Source: Bacteroides sp. (lineage in GTDB: Bacteria; Bacillota; Clostridia; Lachnospirales; Lachnospiraceae). Taken from it: DNA of 64,000 nucleotides. A program made the translations under genes and the position numbers. Below are positions 16,932-25,100 of this stretch, one piece after another (within the stretch, counting starts at the first letter, position 1; each line of letters opens with the position of its first letter). A model generated the notes under the pieces. That model did no database searches. It was not told the origin of the DNA and saw nothing but the letters and a program-made list of their open reading frames with translations. The stretch is taken from assembly GCA_023666705.1 (NCBI GenBank), contig JAMPBO010000009.1, forward strand, positions 62,001 to 126,000, given 5' to 3'.

Positions 16932-17064
16932 TTTTTTCCTCCTTAGCCCTAAATATTGTTTCATATATATAGAGGCTTATTTTTTCAAATTAGTTGGCTT
17001 TTTAAAAAAAATTGTAAAAATTAACTTTTGTCATTCATTACTTTATTCCCGCTATTACAAACAT

Positions 17065-17118
17065 AAAAAAATCAGCTGGTCATTTGAGCCCATATTCAAA
17101 TGACCAGCTGATTTTTTT
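17065..17118 (-). terminator. Strong bidirectional terminator after ogt
   Basis: A stem of about 16 bp (ATCAGCTGGTCATTTGA / TTCAAATGACCAGCTGAT) with a short GCCCATA loop is flanked by A6 on the left and T7 on the right, so it can work in either direction. It ends the ogt transcript on the minus strand. Confidence 0.93.
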
Positions 17119-17124
17119 GATTTT

Positions 17125-17658
17125 TCATAATGCAGTTCCCCACTTTGGAACGAAAAAAGATGTCATATCTGCCTTTTCTAAATTCAGCAGTTTCATTTTT
17201 TTATCAATGCCCCCTGCATATCCTGTCAGGCTGCCATTTGTGCCCACAACACGATGGCAGGGTACAATAATTGAAATCTCGTTATGTCCTACCGCACCGC
17301 CAACTGCCTGGGCTGACATACGTTGCAAGCTCCTTTTTCCGGCAATCTGCTTTGCAATTTTCCCGTAGGTTGTAGTCTGACCGTATGGTATGGAACAGAG
17401 TATTTTCCATATTTCATTTTGAAAATCTGTTCCCATAAAATGAAGCGGAACAGAAAAATCAGGTTCTTGTCCCGAAAAATAAATATCAAGCCAATGCTTT
17501 GTCTGTTCCAATAAGGGGATTTCCTTTTCTTCGTGTTCTTCATCCAAATTGAAAGCAAAATATTTCTGCCCCTCAAACCATAGACCTGTTAAACCAATAT
17601 TGTCTGCCGCTAAAAGGACATTGCCAAGAGGTGATTGATAATGACTGGTATATTGCAT
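17125..17658 (-). CDS. ogt: Methylated-DNA-protein-cysteine S-methyltransferase
   Basis: This suicide repair enzyme removes methyl groups from O6-methylguanine. The 177 residues contain the active-site IIVPCHRVVGTNGSLTGYAGG, with the acceptor cysteine in PCHRV, and the preceding GKIAKQIAG and AQAVGGAVG helix-turn-helix elements. The length is normal for Ogt. It lies 13 nt downstream of the DUF624 gene and before a strong terminator. Confidence 0.96.
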   Translation of the reverse strand: MQYTSHYQSPLGNVLLAADNIGLTGLWFEGQKYFAFNLDEEHEEKEIPLLEQTKHWLDIYFSGQEPDFSVPLHFMGTDFQNEIWKILCSIPYGQTTTYGKIAKQIAGKRSLQRMSAQAVGGAVGHNEISIIVPCHRVVGTNGSLTGYAGGIDKKMKLLNLEKADMTSFFVPKWGTAL

Positions 17659-17671
17659 ATTTAATCTCCAC

Positions 17672-18586
17672 TTATTTGTCTTCTATTTTCCCCTCTGTTA
17701 CTGTTTCATCCGTTTTGACAGCTTCTTCCTTTTGCCCAGTCTCATTCTTATCATCTTCCGCATCTACGTTTGCCATGTCCTTCAGTTCTGCATCGGTTTC
17801 TGTCTGACCAGTCTCATTCTTTTCTTGTTCTATATCTGGTTCTTCCGTTGCAATTTCTTCCCCTTCTGCTTTCTCACTTTCGGCGGTTTCATTCATTTCT
17901 TTTATTGTGGTTTCGTCCGTTTCCTCCGTCTTTACCGCCTTCACGGTTTCCTCAGGCTGAAGAAAAACCTTAAAGCACCGCAACATCAAAAATGCGAAGA
18001 AATACAAAAGTATTCCAAAGCCAATCAGCACAAAAAAAACAATGGAAAGCAGCGTTTGATATTTGAAAACAAGTGCAACCACTGCCATAGTAAGAACAAT
18101 TCCGATGGTGGTAGGTACATACCGGATGCTGAGCAAAAACGCATTTCTTATCTGTACCTTTACTGTGTTATCGAATTTTGCCTGTAATGGAAATGCAAAT
18201 ATAAATGTCATAACGGAAAGTGCAAGCAAAACTACGCTTAAAATGAGCAATGCCTGTGCCATAAACCCACCTGCGTGATTGGCATACATATTTTGCCAAT
18301 ACCACACATCAACACCAAATACGATAAACAATGCCATAAATATCAACCACATGACTGTTGACTGTTTAAAGTTCTGCTTAAAGCTCTTGATAAACTTTTT
18401 CCAGACATAGCCGTCACCGTTTATCACTCCATGCATGGCAGCATAATATCCTGCCGTAAGTGCAGCACCTGCCGTAACAATCGGTATACTGAAAATCACT
18501 GTCAGGAGAGACAATATCATTGCATCTCCTATTCTGTTCAGTCCCCTTACAATTATATTATCGTAATTTATTCCTTCGCCCGCCAT
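17672..18586 (-). CDS. DUF624 (YesL-like) membrane protein with acidic tail
   Basis: This 304-residue protein has five or so membrane segments in its first 210 residues. It starts MAGEGINYDNIIVRGLNRIGDAMILSLLTVIFSIPIVTAGAALTAGYYAA, as in the DUF624/YesL family often found beside carbohydrate transporters. The last 90 or so residues are a low-complexity, glutamate- and threonine-rich cytoplasmic tail (KTEETDETTIKEMNETAESE), which ordinary YesL proteins lack. AGGAG precedes the start. No sugar transporter is adjacent, so the usual context clue is missing. The family's function is not defined. Confidence 0.8.
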   Translation of the reverse strand: MAGEGINYDNIIVRGLNRIGDAMILSLLTVIFSIPIVTAGAALTAGYYAAMHGVINGDGYVWKKFIKSFKQNFKQSTVMWLIFMALFIVFGVDVWYWQNMYANHAGGFMAQALLILSVVLLALSVMTFIFAFPLQAKFDNTVKVQIRNAFLLSIRYVPTTIGIVLTMAVVALVFKYQTLLSIVFFVLIGFGILLYFFAFLMLRCFKVFLQPEETVKAVKTEETDETTIKEMNETAESEKAEGEEIATEEPDIEQEKNETGQTETDAELKDMANVDAEDDKNETGQKEEAVKTDETVTEGKIEDK

Positions 18587-18620
18587 TTATAATCTCCTAA
18601 TTTCATATAATATTAAGTTA

Positions 18621-18677
18621 GGCAATTGCAATATTTCATATTATCAAAAAAGCAGTTGTACAATATTTGCAATTACC
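18621..18677. repeat. Imperfect inverted repeat in the DUF624-lysA divergent region
   Basis: GGCAATTGCAATATT (18621-18635) and AATATTTGCAATTACC (18662-18677) are inverted copies with one mismatch and one inserted base, 26 nt apart. It lies between the DUF624 start and the lysA promoter, so it could be an operator for the leftward gene or the stem of a leader structure. Confidence 0.4.
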
Positions 18678-18728
18678 TATACATTCAGTCACTCAAAGGA
18701 TTATAACATCATTATATAACGTTTTCAA

Positions 18729-18757
18729 TTGACAAATTTATATTTTAATTCTATATT
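18729..18757 (+). promoter_or_regulatory. Promoter of lysA
   Basis: Consensus TTGACA (18729-18734), exactly 17 nt, then TATATT (18752-18757). The leader is only about 35 nt, too short for a lysine riboswitch. Confidence 0.75.
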
Positions 18758-18798
18758 AAGTTATTATGTATATGACAACGAACCAAAGGAGGTACAGT

Positions 18799-20049
18799 AT
18801 GAAAAAACCATTTATTACAAAAGAACAGATAGAGGAAATCGTGAAAACATATCCGACACCATTTCATATATATGATGAGAAAGCCATCAGGGAAAACGCA
18901 CGTAAATTGAAGCAGGCATTCTCGTGGAACAAGGGCTACAAAGAATTTTTTGCAGTAAAGGCAACTCCAAATCCGACCATTTTACGAATATTGAAATCAG
19001 AGGGCTGCGGCTCGGACTGTTCATCATACACGGAATTGCTCATGTCAGACAAGGTGGGGATAACAGGATCCGATATTATGTTTTCTTCCAATGACACGCC
19101 TGCCGAGGAGTTTCAGCTTGCTGCCAGGCTCGGTGCAACCATTAATCTTGACGATTACACCCACGTGCAGTTTTTAAAGGATACCTGCGGAATTCCAGAA
19201 ACAATATCCTGCCGCTACAATCCGGGCGGAACATTTTCAATTTCAACAACCATTATGGACAATCCCGGAGATGCGAAATATGGAATGACCAAGGAACAGC
19301 TGATACAGGCATACCTTGACCTTAAGGAGCTTGGTGCAAAGCAGTTTGGACTCCATTCATTTCTTGCAAGCAACACCGTAACCAACGAATATTATCCTAC
19401 CCTTGCCAAAATCCTTTTTGAGGTGGCAGTTGAGGTCAAGGAACGGACAGGCATTGAGCTTAGCTTTATTAATCTTTCAGGAGGCGTAGGTGTCCCATAC
19501 ACACCTGACAAGGAGCCAAATGACATTCTTGCCATTGGCGAGGGCGTCCACAAGGCATACGATGAGGTGCTCGTCCCAGCAGGCTTGGGTAATGTAAGCA
19601 TCTACACGGAGCTTGGAAGATTTATGCTTGCACCGTATGGTCACCTTGTAACAAAGGCAATCCACGAAAAGCATACCCACAAGGAATATATAGGCGTTGA
19701 CGCCTGTGCAGTAAACCTGATGCGTCCTGCAATGTATGGTGCCTACCACCATATTACCGTTTTAGGAAAAGAAAATGAGCCTTGCAATTACAAATATGAC
19801 ATCACAGGCTCACTTTGTGAAAACAACGATAAATTTGCAATTGACAGGGCACTCCCTAAAATAGATATGGGAGATTACCTCGTCATACATGATACAGGTG
19901 CCCACGGCTTTGCCATGGGATATAACTACAACGGCAAGCTGAAATCTGCCGAGCTTCTTCTTTGTGAAGACGGCACCGTAAAACAAATCAGACGTGCCGA
20001 AACACCTGAGGATTACTTTGCAACCCTCGACGGCTACTGGGATGTATAA
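18799..20049 (+). CDS. lysA: Diaminopimelate decarboxylase
   Basis: This PLP enzyme makes lysine from meso-diaminopimelate. The 416 residues show the alanine-racemase-like barrel with the PLP lysine in FFAVKATPNPTILR, the glycine-rich phosphate-binding LSGGVGVPY, and the C-terminal motif CAVNLMRPAMYGAYHHI, a variant of the usual CxSxDxxxxD region. It closes with HDTGAHGFAMGYNYNG. AAAGGAGG lies 6 nt before the ATG at 18799, so the upstream ATG at 18766 is unlikely. The 3' end overlaps the convergent large protein gene by 16 nt. A related PLP decarboxylase of the same fold cannot be wholly excluded because the substrate-specificity helix is divergent. Confidence 0.88.
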   Translation: MKKPFITKEQIEEIVKTYPTPFHIYDEKAIRENARKLKQAFSWNKGYKEFFAVKATPNPTILRILKSEGCGSDCSSYTELLMSDKVGITGSDIMFSSNDTPAEEFQLAARLGATINLDDYTHVQFLKDTCGIPETISCRYNPGGTFSISTTIMDNPGDAKYGMTKEQLIQAYLDLKELGAKQFGLHSFLASNTVTNEYYPTLAKILFEVAVEVKERTGIELSFINLSGGVGVPYTPDKEPNDILAIGEGVHKAYDEVLVPAGLGNVSIYTELGRFMLAPYGHLVTKAIHEKHTHKEYIGVDACAVNLMRPAMYGAYHHITVLGKENEPCNYKYDITGSLCENNDKFAIDRALPKIDMGDYLVIHDTGAHGFAMGYNYNGKLKSAELLLCEDGTVKQIRRAETPEDYFATLDGYWDV

Positions 20050-22577
20050 GTATACATCGTATTGCTCTGCATACTAAGGGAATTTTCAAAGCTTCCCCTC
20101 GTAACTCTTACTTCTTCACCCAAAATAGGGTCATAGTACCTAATATGGGTGGAGTTGTAACTGATTACAAGTACATATCTTCCATCGTCAATACATGCCG
20201 CAAAAGGCACATCACGGTCAAGGAAATACAGTGCCGTCTGTAAATCGATACCTGAAATATTGATACCCACGCCGTTTGTAAGCTGTTCAAATGCCTCTTC
20301 CCAACTGTCATACTGCATAACATCCTGATACTCGACCTCGCTGTCCAAATATTCAATACACATATATGCACAGGTCATCCATGTGTCCTTCACATTTTTA
20401 CAAGGGTATTCATCAATAGCATCTGCAACGGTATTGTAGCTTGTTGCTTCCAACGCACGGTAAACCGTATTTCCATTTTCATCAACCACAAGCCCTGAGC
20501 TGTCCTGTGCAACACTGACAATTGCCTTTCCCGCACTCCTATATGCACCTGCATAACCGCCATCATTAAACACATAGTACAGTCCCTCTCTCGTACCTGT
20601 CTTTATGGACAACTCCTTATATTCCTCAGCCGCCTGTGTTTTGGTCATAACAAGCTTTGCAGACTCACCGATATACATGTCCGGCGGAAATACCAAATCC
20701 CGTACATTCATTGCATAATTGTCAAAATAATAGCTTTGATTTATATTTTCGTGATTTTCATCCATTTTATAGGAAATCGTATCCGCCTCTGCGGCCTCAA
20801 AAAAATTATTATGCTTATATGCTCTTTGCAAATATATCTTTTCTTCCTCAACCTGGGCATCCATGATATACATATCATTTTTTGAATACTCCTTGATAAT
20901 CTGTCCACCCGGTTCCACGACATAAAGCTTTTTCATGGGAAGTATGGCCTCCCCATAGGACGACACAAGAATATCGGATTTATCTGCCACTCCGTATATC
21001 AGATCATTTCCCACAAAACCCAAGGCAGACATTCTTTCATTTGCACCACAGGTTTCCTCATAATCATGTCCCGTTTCAAAGTTCTTTATTATGATGCTTG
21101 TAACTTCCATGTCATCGTCCGTATTTGGATAACCTGCTATTTTCCTGTTTGCTGAAACCATGATTTTGTCGGAGGATAAGCCCGTCACAAGCAAATCCTG
21201 CGTCATTTCATTCATATTTATCTCATAAATCGCCCCGTCCAACAAATAATAGAAATGTCCCTTATCATCATAATAGGTAAACCTTCCGATTTCCTGCTCC
21301 ATAACATCAAACGGCTCATCACATTCAATAAATATTTTCTCCTGTATCTGTGCATCCCCCGCCGTGTAATAATACAGGGAAACTCCATTTTTACCCTGAT
21401 GTTCACCCATGCTCATATATCCATAAACAACAAAATAGATGTTCCCTTCGTCATCCATTCCCGCTATGTTAATATCCATATTTGTGTTAATGTTTCTCGC
21501 ATCAGAATAGTTACCCTGCGTAAACCGGAACACACTCACAAGCTCCTGTCCGTCATAATCATAAAGCCATAACTGTCCCTCTTTCACAAAGGCAAGCTTC
21601 CGGTTCCCGTCAGAGGTTAGATATTCCGTCACTCCGCCAGCGATGCCCATGGAAATGCCATTTCTACTCTTGGTAACATAATCCGAATCAAAAATGCTTT
21701 CCATATATCGGTCAAAGCCTAAAAGCTGTATATCCTTTGTTGGCTCATCAAACAAAAGACTATAATACTCATCCACATTGTAATAATGTATTACGCCATC
21801 CTGAACCGATTGTATTACATAGGAATAATTTACTATGCCATATTCCTTATCAAGCTCGGTTATGGTCGGCACTACTGCTGAAACAATAACCGGCTCCAAA
21901 TTTCCCCAGCTTACCATATCATAATTTGATTTCAAGCTTACATGAGACAAATCATAAGTCGTTCCCTCACCTGACGTTCTCAGCCTGTCATATACAAAGT
22001 TACCTTCTGTTTCGTGTACCTTTTTCTCAAATGATGTCTCATGGAATTCATTTGCGAAATCGAGAAACTGCTTCATGTGCTGTTCCTCAATATTGACAAC
22101 CCTCATGTAATATCTTGCCTGCTCTCCCTGTGGATTTTCTATAATGAAGACCAGCACATACTCCCGGTTTGGTTTCATATCCATACGAAAACGGACAAAA
22201 AACTGCTGCCTGTAGCCATCGGTTCCCTTTGCCTCAAGTGCTCCATCCTCGACAAGGGAATCTCCCGCAATTGTCCTAAGCTCATAGGAATACTTGGTCC
22301 CATAACCATACTCATCATCCACAAGCAAATCCACACCATACCCCTCATTCAGCGGAACGATGGCATTTCTCATTAGTGTGGTTGACATAACTTGAGTGTA
22401 GCCATAAAGCCGGTTCAGTGTTTCCCCCTCAAACTCACAATACACAAGCGGTAATGTTGCCTCGTCCATCTCCCTCGTTGCCTTATCATAATTCCTGTTA
22501 TTTATTTTATTTACTAAAAAGGCTGTTCCAATAAACATAATGATAAAAACAAGAGCCTTTAAAATAATATTTTTCAT
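20034..22577 (-). CDS. Large membrane-anchored protein, beta-propeller-like middle and C39-like C-terminus
   Basis: This 847-residue protein was not recognised as a named family. One N-terminal membrane helix (ILKALVFIIMFIGTAFLVNKI) anchors it with the rest outside. Residues about 300-620 have repeated strands of the kind LAFVKEGQLWLYDYDGQELVSVFRF, GNIYFVVYGYMS and FYYLLDGAIYEIN, resembling WD40/TolB-like propeller blades. The last 120 or so residues (VKDTWMTCAYMCIEYL...FLDRDVPFAACIDDGRYVLVISYN...IRYYDPILGE) resemble a C39-type papain-like peptidase, but a tyrosine occupies the place of the expected catalytic histidine (GRYVLV), so it may be a pseudo-enzyme that binds peptides. It is encoded directly after a 113-residue protein, 3 nt away. 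Function unknown. Confidence 0.75.
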   Translation of the reverse strand: MKNIILKALVFIIMFIGTAFLVNKINNRNYDKATREMDEATLPLVYCEFEGETLNRLYGYTQVMSTTLMRNAIVPLNEGYGVDLLVDDEYGYGTKYSYELRTIAGDSLVEDGALEAKGTDGYRQQFFVRFRMDMKPNREYVLVFIIENPQGEQARYYMRVVNIEEQHMKQFLDFANEFHETSFEKKVHETEGNFVYDRLRTSGEGTTYDLSHVSLKSNYDMVSWGNLEPVIVSAVVPTITELDKEYGIVNYSYVIQSVQDGVIHYYNVDEYYSLLFDEPTKDIQLLGFDRYMESIFDSDYVTKSRNGISMGIAGGVTEYLTSDGNRKLAFVKEGQLWLYDYDGQELVSVFRFTQGNYSDARNINTNMDINIAGMDDEGNIYFVVYGYMSMGEHQGKNGVSLYYYTAGDAQIQEKIFIECDEPFDVMEQEIGRFTYYDDKGHFYYLLDGAIYEINMNEMTQDLLVTGLSSDKIMVSANRKIAGYPNTDDDMEVTSIIIKNFETGHDYEETCGANERMSALGFVGNDLIYGVADKSDILVSSYGEAILPMKKLYVVEPGGQIIKEYSKNDMYIMDAQVEEEKIYLQRAYKHNNFFEAAEADTISYKMDENHENINQSYYFDNYAMNVRDLVFPPDMYIGESAKLVMTKTQAAEEYKELSIKTGTREGLYYVFNDGGYAGAYRSAGKAIVSVAQDSSGLVVDENGNTVYRALEATSYNTVADAIDEYPCKNVKDTWMTCAYMCIEYLDSEVEYQDVMQYDSWEEAFEQLTNGVGINISGIDLQTALYFLDRDVPFAACIDDGRYVLVISYNSTHIRYYDPILGEEVRVTRGSFENSLSMQSNTMYTYTSQ

Positions 22578-22580
22578 ACG

Positions 22581-22922
22581 CTAAAAGAAATGTCTCCTTC
22601 TTTTATATCTGCTTCTCCTGACCTGATATTCGTTACACACAAGAACCTCTATCAAATATCTCAGCTCAGGATTTTCCTCATAACTGACTTTGTTATATAT
22701 TTTTCGTGCAATGCCAAGCATCGTTTCCTTATCAGGGTAAGTCGTAAGCATCGGACTTCCCTCGTACTCCATTCTGTCACATTCATCCTGCACCATAACC
22801 ATGATAATTCTTGCCTTGGCAGGGTACATCTGAAGCAGGTATTCCCTGTCCTCCTCCAGCTCTCTCTCGTCCACAGCCTGAAGTCTTAACATGCCCATTC
22901 TCTCATTAAACATATTATCCAT
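22581..22922 (-). CDS. Conserved hypothetical 113-residue protein
   Basis: No known domain recognised. It is predicted soluble and mostly helical. The first two thirds are acidic (DERELEEDREYLLQMYPAKARIIMVMVQDECDRMEYEGS), and it ends in a strongly basic tail (YQVRRSRYKRRRHFF). No signal peptide. It ends 3 nt before the start of the 847-residue anchored protein, so the two are almost surely co-translated; the basic tail could contact the membrane or nucleic acid. Confidence 0.75.
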   Translation of the reverse strand: MDNMFNERMGMLRLQAVDERELEEDREYLLQMYPAKARIIMVMVQDECDRMEYEGSPMLTTYPDKETMLGIARKIYNKVSYEENPELRYLIEVLVCNEYQVRRSRYKRRRHFF

Positions 22923-22932
22923 ATATACCTCA

Positions 22933-22975
22933 AAAATACAATCGGAAAACTTGTTTTAGTCTTCCGATTGCTTTT
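22933..22975 (-). terminator. Rho-independent terminator after pfkA
   Basis: On the minus strand CAATCGGAA and TTCCGATTG pair with an A/T-rich loop, followed by TATTTTTG. It separates pfkA from the downstream 113-residue gene. Confidence 0.85.
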
Positions 22976-23020
22976 GTTTTACATTAGTATATGCAGATAA
23001 AGAATGTTATGTGAGGCAGT

Positions 23021-24100
23021 TTAATCTCCAAAGGATATTCCAAGCATCTTTGCATTTTTAACGATGCTGTCATCCGGTGAAACATATTTCAGCTTTCCTG
23101 CTGACTCCGAAAGTGGTATTGCTTCAACCTCATTATTTCTCATTACAACAAGCTTTCCGTAATCCTCGTCCCTAATAAGCTCTGCTGCCTTTGCCCCGAA
23201 ACGGCTTGAAATCACTCTGTCATATGGTACAGGGCTTCCACCTCTCTGTGTATGTCCCGGCACCGTTACTCTAATATCAAATCCACTGTATTCCTTTATC
23301 TGGTCTGCAATCTGGTATGCAACTGACGGATATTTTGCTGCTGCCTCCGCAACGGCTGCCTTTCTTTCCTTCTTGGAAAGTGCTGCAACCTCTTTTGATA
23401 TGGCACCCTCTGCAACGGCGAGAATGGAAAATCCTTTTCCTGCCTTTGACCGTTTCTCAAGTGCCTTGCATACCTTTTTGATGTCATATGGAATTTCAGG
23501 TATCAGTATTACATCCGCACCTGAAGCAATTCCTGCATGCAGTGTAATCCAGCCAACCTTATGTCCCATAACCTCAATAATAAAAATCCGGTTGTGTGAC
23601 GCCGCCGTCGTGTGGATACAGTCAATTGCCTGTGATGCAATATCAACCGCACTTTGGAAACCAAATGTCATGTCCGTGCCCCATATATCATTGTCAATTG
23701 TCTTTGGAAGCCCTACTACATTTAGACCCTCCTCACTGAGAAGGTTTGCCGTTTTCTGTGAGCCGTTACCACCCAACACAACAAGACAGTCAAGCTTAAG
23801 CTTCTTGTAGGTTTCCTTCATTGCCTTAACCTTGTCAAGACCATCCTCCGTAGGAACATTCATAAGCTTAAACGGCTGTCTTGAGCTTCCAAGAATCGTA
23901 CCACCCTTTGTCAATATTCCTGAAAAATCTTCGGCTGAAAGCTTTTTGTAGTTGCCGTACATAAGTCCCTTATAACCCTCAAGGAAGCCATAAACCTCAA
24001 CCTCCTTAAAGCATCCGTAAAGACCCTTAACCACACCACGCATTGTTGCATTTAGTGCCTGACAATCTCCACCGCTAGTCAACATACCAATTCTCTTCAT
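23021..24100 (-). CDS. pfkA: 6-phosphofructokinase
   Basis: This enzyme phosphorylates fructose 6-phosphate to fructose 1,6-bisphosphate. The 359 residues show the family motifs LTSGGDCQALNA, GGTILGSSR, PKTIDNDI with the catalytic base at Asp136, and PGHTQRGGSP. The nucleotide/metal loop, GGDG in most ATP-dependent enzymes and GGDD in pyrophosphate-dependent ones, is GGNGS here (110-114). The glycine after it favours ATP as donor, but the aspartate-to-asparagine change is unusual. The enzyme is about 40 residues longer than Bacillus PfkA, as in the so-called mixed-substrate group. Standalone unit ended by a terminator. Confidence 0.92.
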   Translation of the reverse strand: MKRIGMLTSGGDCQALNATMRGVVKGLYGCFKEVEVYGFLEGYKGLMYGNYKKLSAEDFSGILTKGGTILGSSRQPFKLMNVPTEDGLDKVKAMKETYKKLKLDCLVVLGGNGSQKTANLLSEEGLNVVGLPKTIDNDIWGTDMTFGFQSAVDIASQAIDCIHTTAASHNRIFIIEVMGHKVGWITLHAGIASGADVILIPEIPYDIKKVCKALEKRSKAGKGFSILAVAEGAISKEVAALSKKERKAAVAEAAAKYPSVAYQIADQIKEYSGFDIRVTVPGHTQRGGSPVPYDRVISSRFGAKAAELIRDEDYGKLVVMRNNEVEAIPLSESAGKLKYVSPDDSIVKNAKMLGISFGD

Positions 24101-24138
24101 AGTACATACCTCACTTTCTTTGACCTTAAAACGCCAAA

Positions 24139-24738
24139 CTATATAGTTATTCTTCCCTCCAGTGCACGAAGAAGCGTCACCTCATCGATACATTCCAAAT
24201 CCCCACCCACGGGAACACCACTTGCGATTCGCGTGGTTTTTATGCCCGAAGGCTTTAAAAGCTTGGATATGTACATGGCTGTCGCCTCGCCTTCCACACT
24301 GGAATTTGTAGCTATAATTAACTCCTCTACATCCTGTTGTTCCAGTCTTACAATAAGCTCTTTCAGCTTTATATCCCCCACACCAATTCCAAGTGCAGGA
24401 TTGATAACACCGTGCAGGACATGGTACACCCCATCATATCGTGCAGTCCGCTCATAGGCGGCTAAATCCCTTGGAGATTCAACGACCATAATAAGCTTAT
24501 GATTTCTCTTTTCAGATGCACAAATGGGGCATTCTTCCCGATCCGTTATAGTATAGCATGTTTTACAATATTTTATATTTGTTTTTGCATCTACAATGGC
24601 ATCCGCCAAATTTTTTGCCCTGTCCTCAGGCATGTTTATAATATAAAATGCAAGTCTTTGTGCCGTTTTGCCTCCTATGCCGGGCAGCCCCGACAGTTCG
24701 GCTATCAGCTTATTGACCTGTCCTCCGTATACGTCCAT
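24139..24738 (-). CDS. recR: Recombination protein RecR
   Basis: This protein acts with RecF and RecO in loading RecA at gaps. The 199 residues have the N-terminal helix-hairpin-helix (LSGLPGIGGKTAQRLAFYI), a four-cysteine zinc finger (CKTCYTITDREECPIC), and a Toprim domain (LIMVVESPRDLAAYERT). The C-terminal VPVGGDLECIDEVTLLRALEGR is typical. Its start codon overlaps the stop of the upstream ebfC gene (TAATG), so the two are coupled. Order dnaX-ebfC-recR is conserved widely in bacteria. Confidence 0.98.
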   Translation of the reverse strand: MDVYGGQVNKLIAELSGLPGIGGKTAQRLAFYIINMPEDRAKNLADAIVDAKTNIKYCKTCYTITDREECPICASEKRNHKLIMVVESPRDLAAYERTARYDGVYHVLHGVINPALGIGVGDIKLKELIVRLEQQDVEELIIATNSSVEGEATAMYISKLLKPSGIKTTRIASGVPVGGDLECIDEVTLLRALEGRITI

Positions 24739-25088
24739 TAGAAAGGAAATCCTCCGCCCATTCCACCGGTTATTTTACCCATCTGTGCCTTCTCATCCTC
24801 GCTCTGCATCCTGATTGCTTCATTGACTGCCGCCATAACAAGATCCTCAAGCATTTCTATATCATCCTTGTCAACAACCTCCTCATCGAGGTGAAGCTCC
24901 GTAATTTCCTTCTTGCCGTTTATCTTAACCTTAACGACCCCGCCGCCTGCTGTTGATTCATATTCCTTTTCCTCAAGCTCCTTGGTAGTCTCCTCCATCT
25001 GCTTTTGCATCTTCTGTGCCTGCTTCATCAGATTGTTCATGTTTCCCGGCATCATGCCTCCTCCTGGGAAGCCTCCTCTTTTTGCCAT
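24738..25088 (-). CDS. ebfC: YbaB/EbfC nucleoid-associated protein
   Basis: This small dimeric DNA-binding protein has a tweezer-like fold. Of its 116 residues the middle matches YbaB/EbfC ([56 protein letters not shown]). Both ends are glycine-rich with GGGFPF or GGFPGGGM pieces. AGGAGG precedes the ATG. It lies 12 nt after dnaX and overlaps recR, matching the dnaX-yaaK-recR order of Bacillus. Confidence 0.97.
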   Translation of the reverse strand: MAKRGGFPGGGMMPGNMNNLMKQAQKMQKQMEETTKELEEKEYESTAGGGVVKVKINGKKEITELHLDEEVVDKDDIEMLEDLVMAAVNEAIRMQSEDEKAQMGKITGGMGGGFPF

Positions 25089-25100
25089 TTTATTTTCCTC

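Noticed and set aside
18660..18798. Lysine riboswitch before lysA
   Set aside because: The promoter leaves only about 35 nt of leader, too short for the element.
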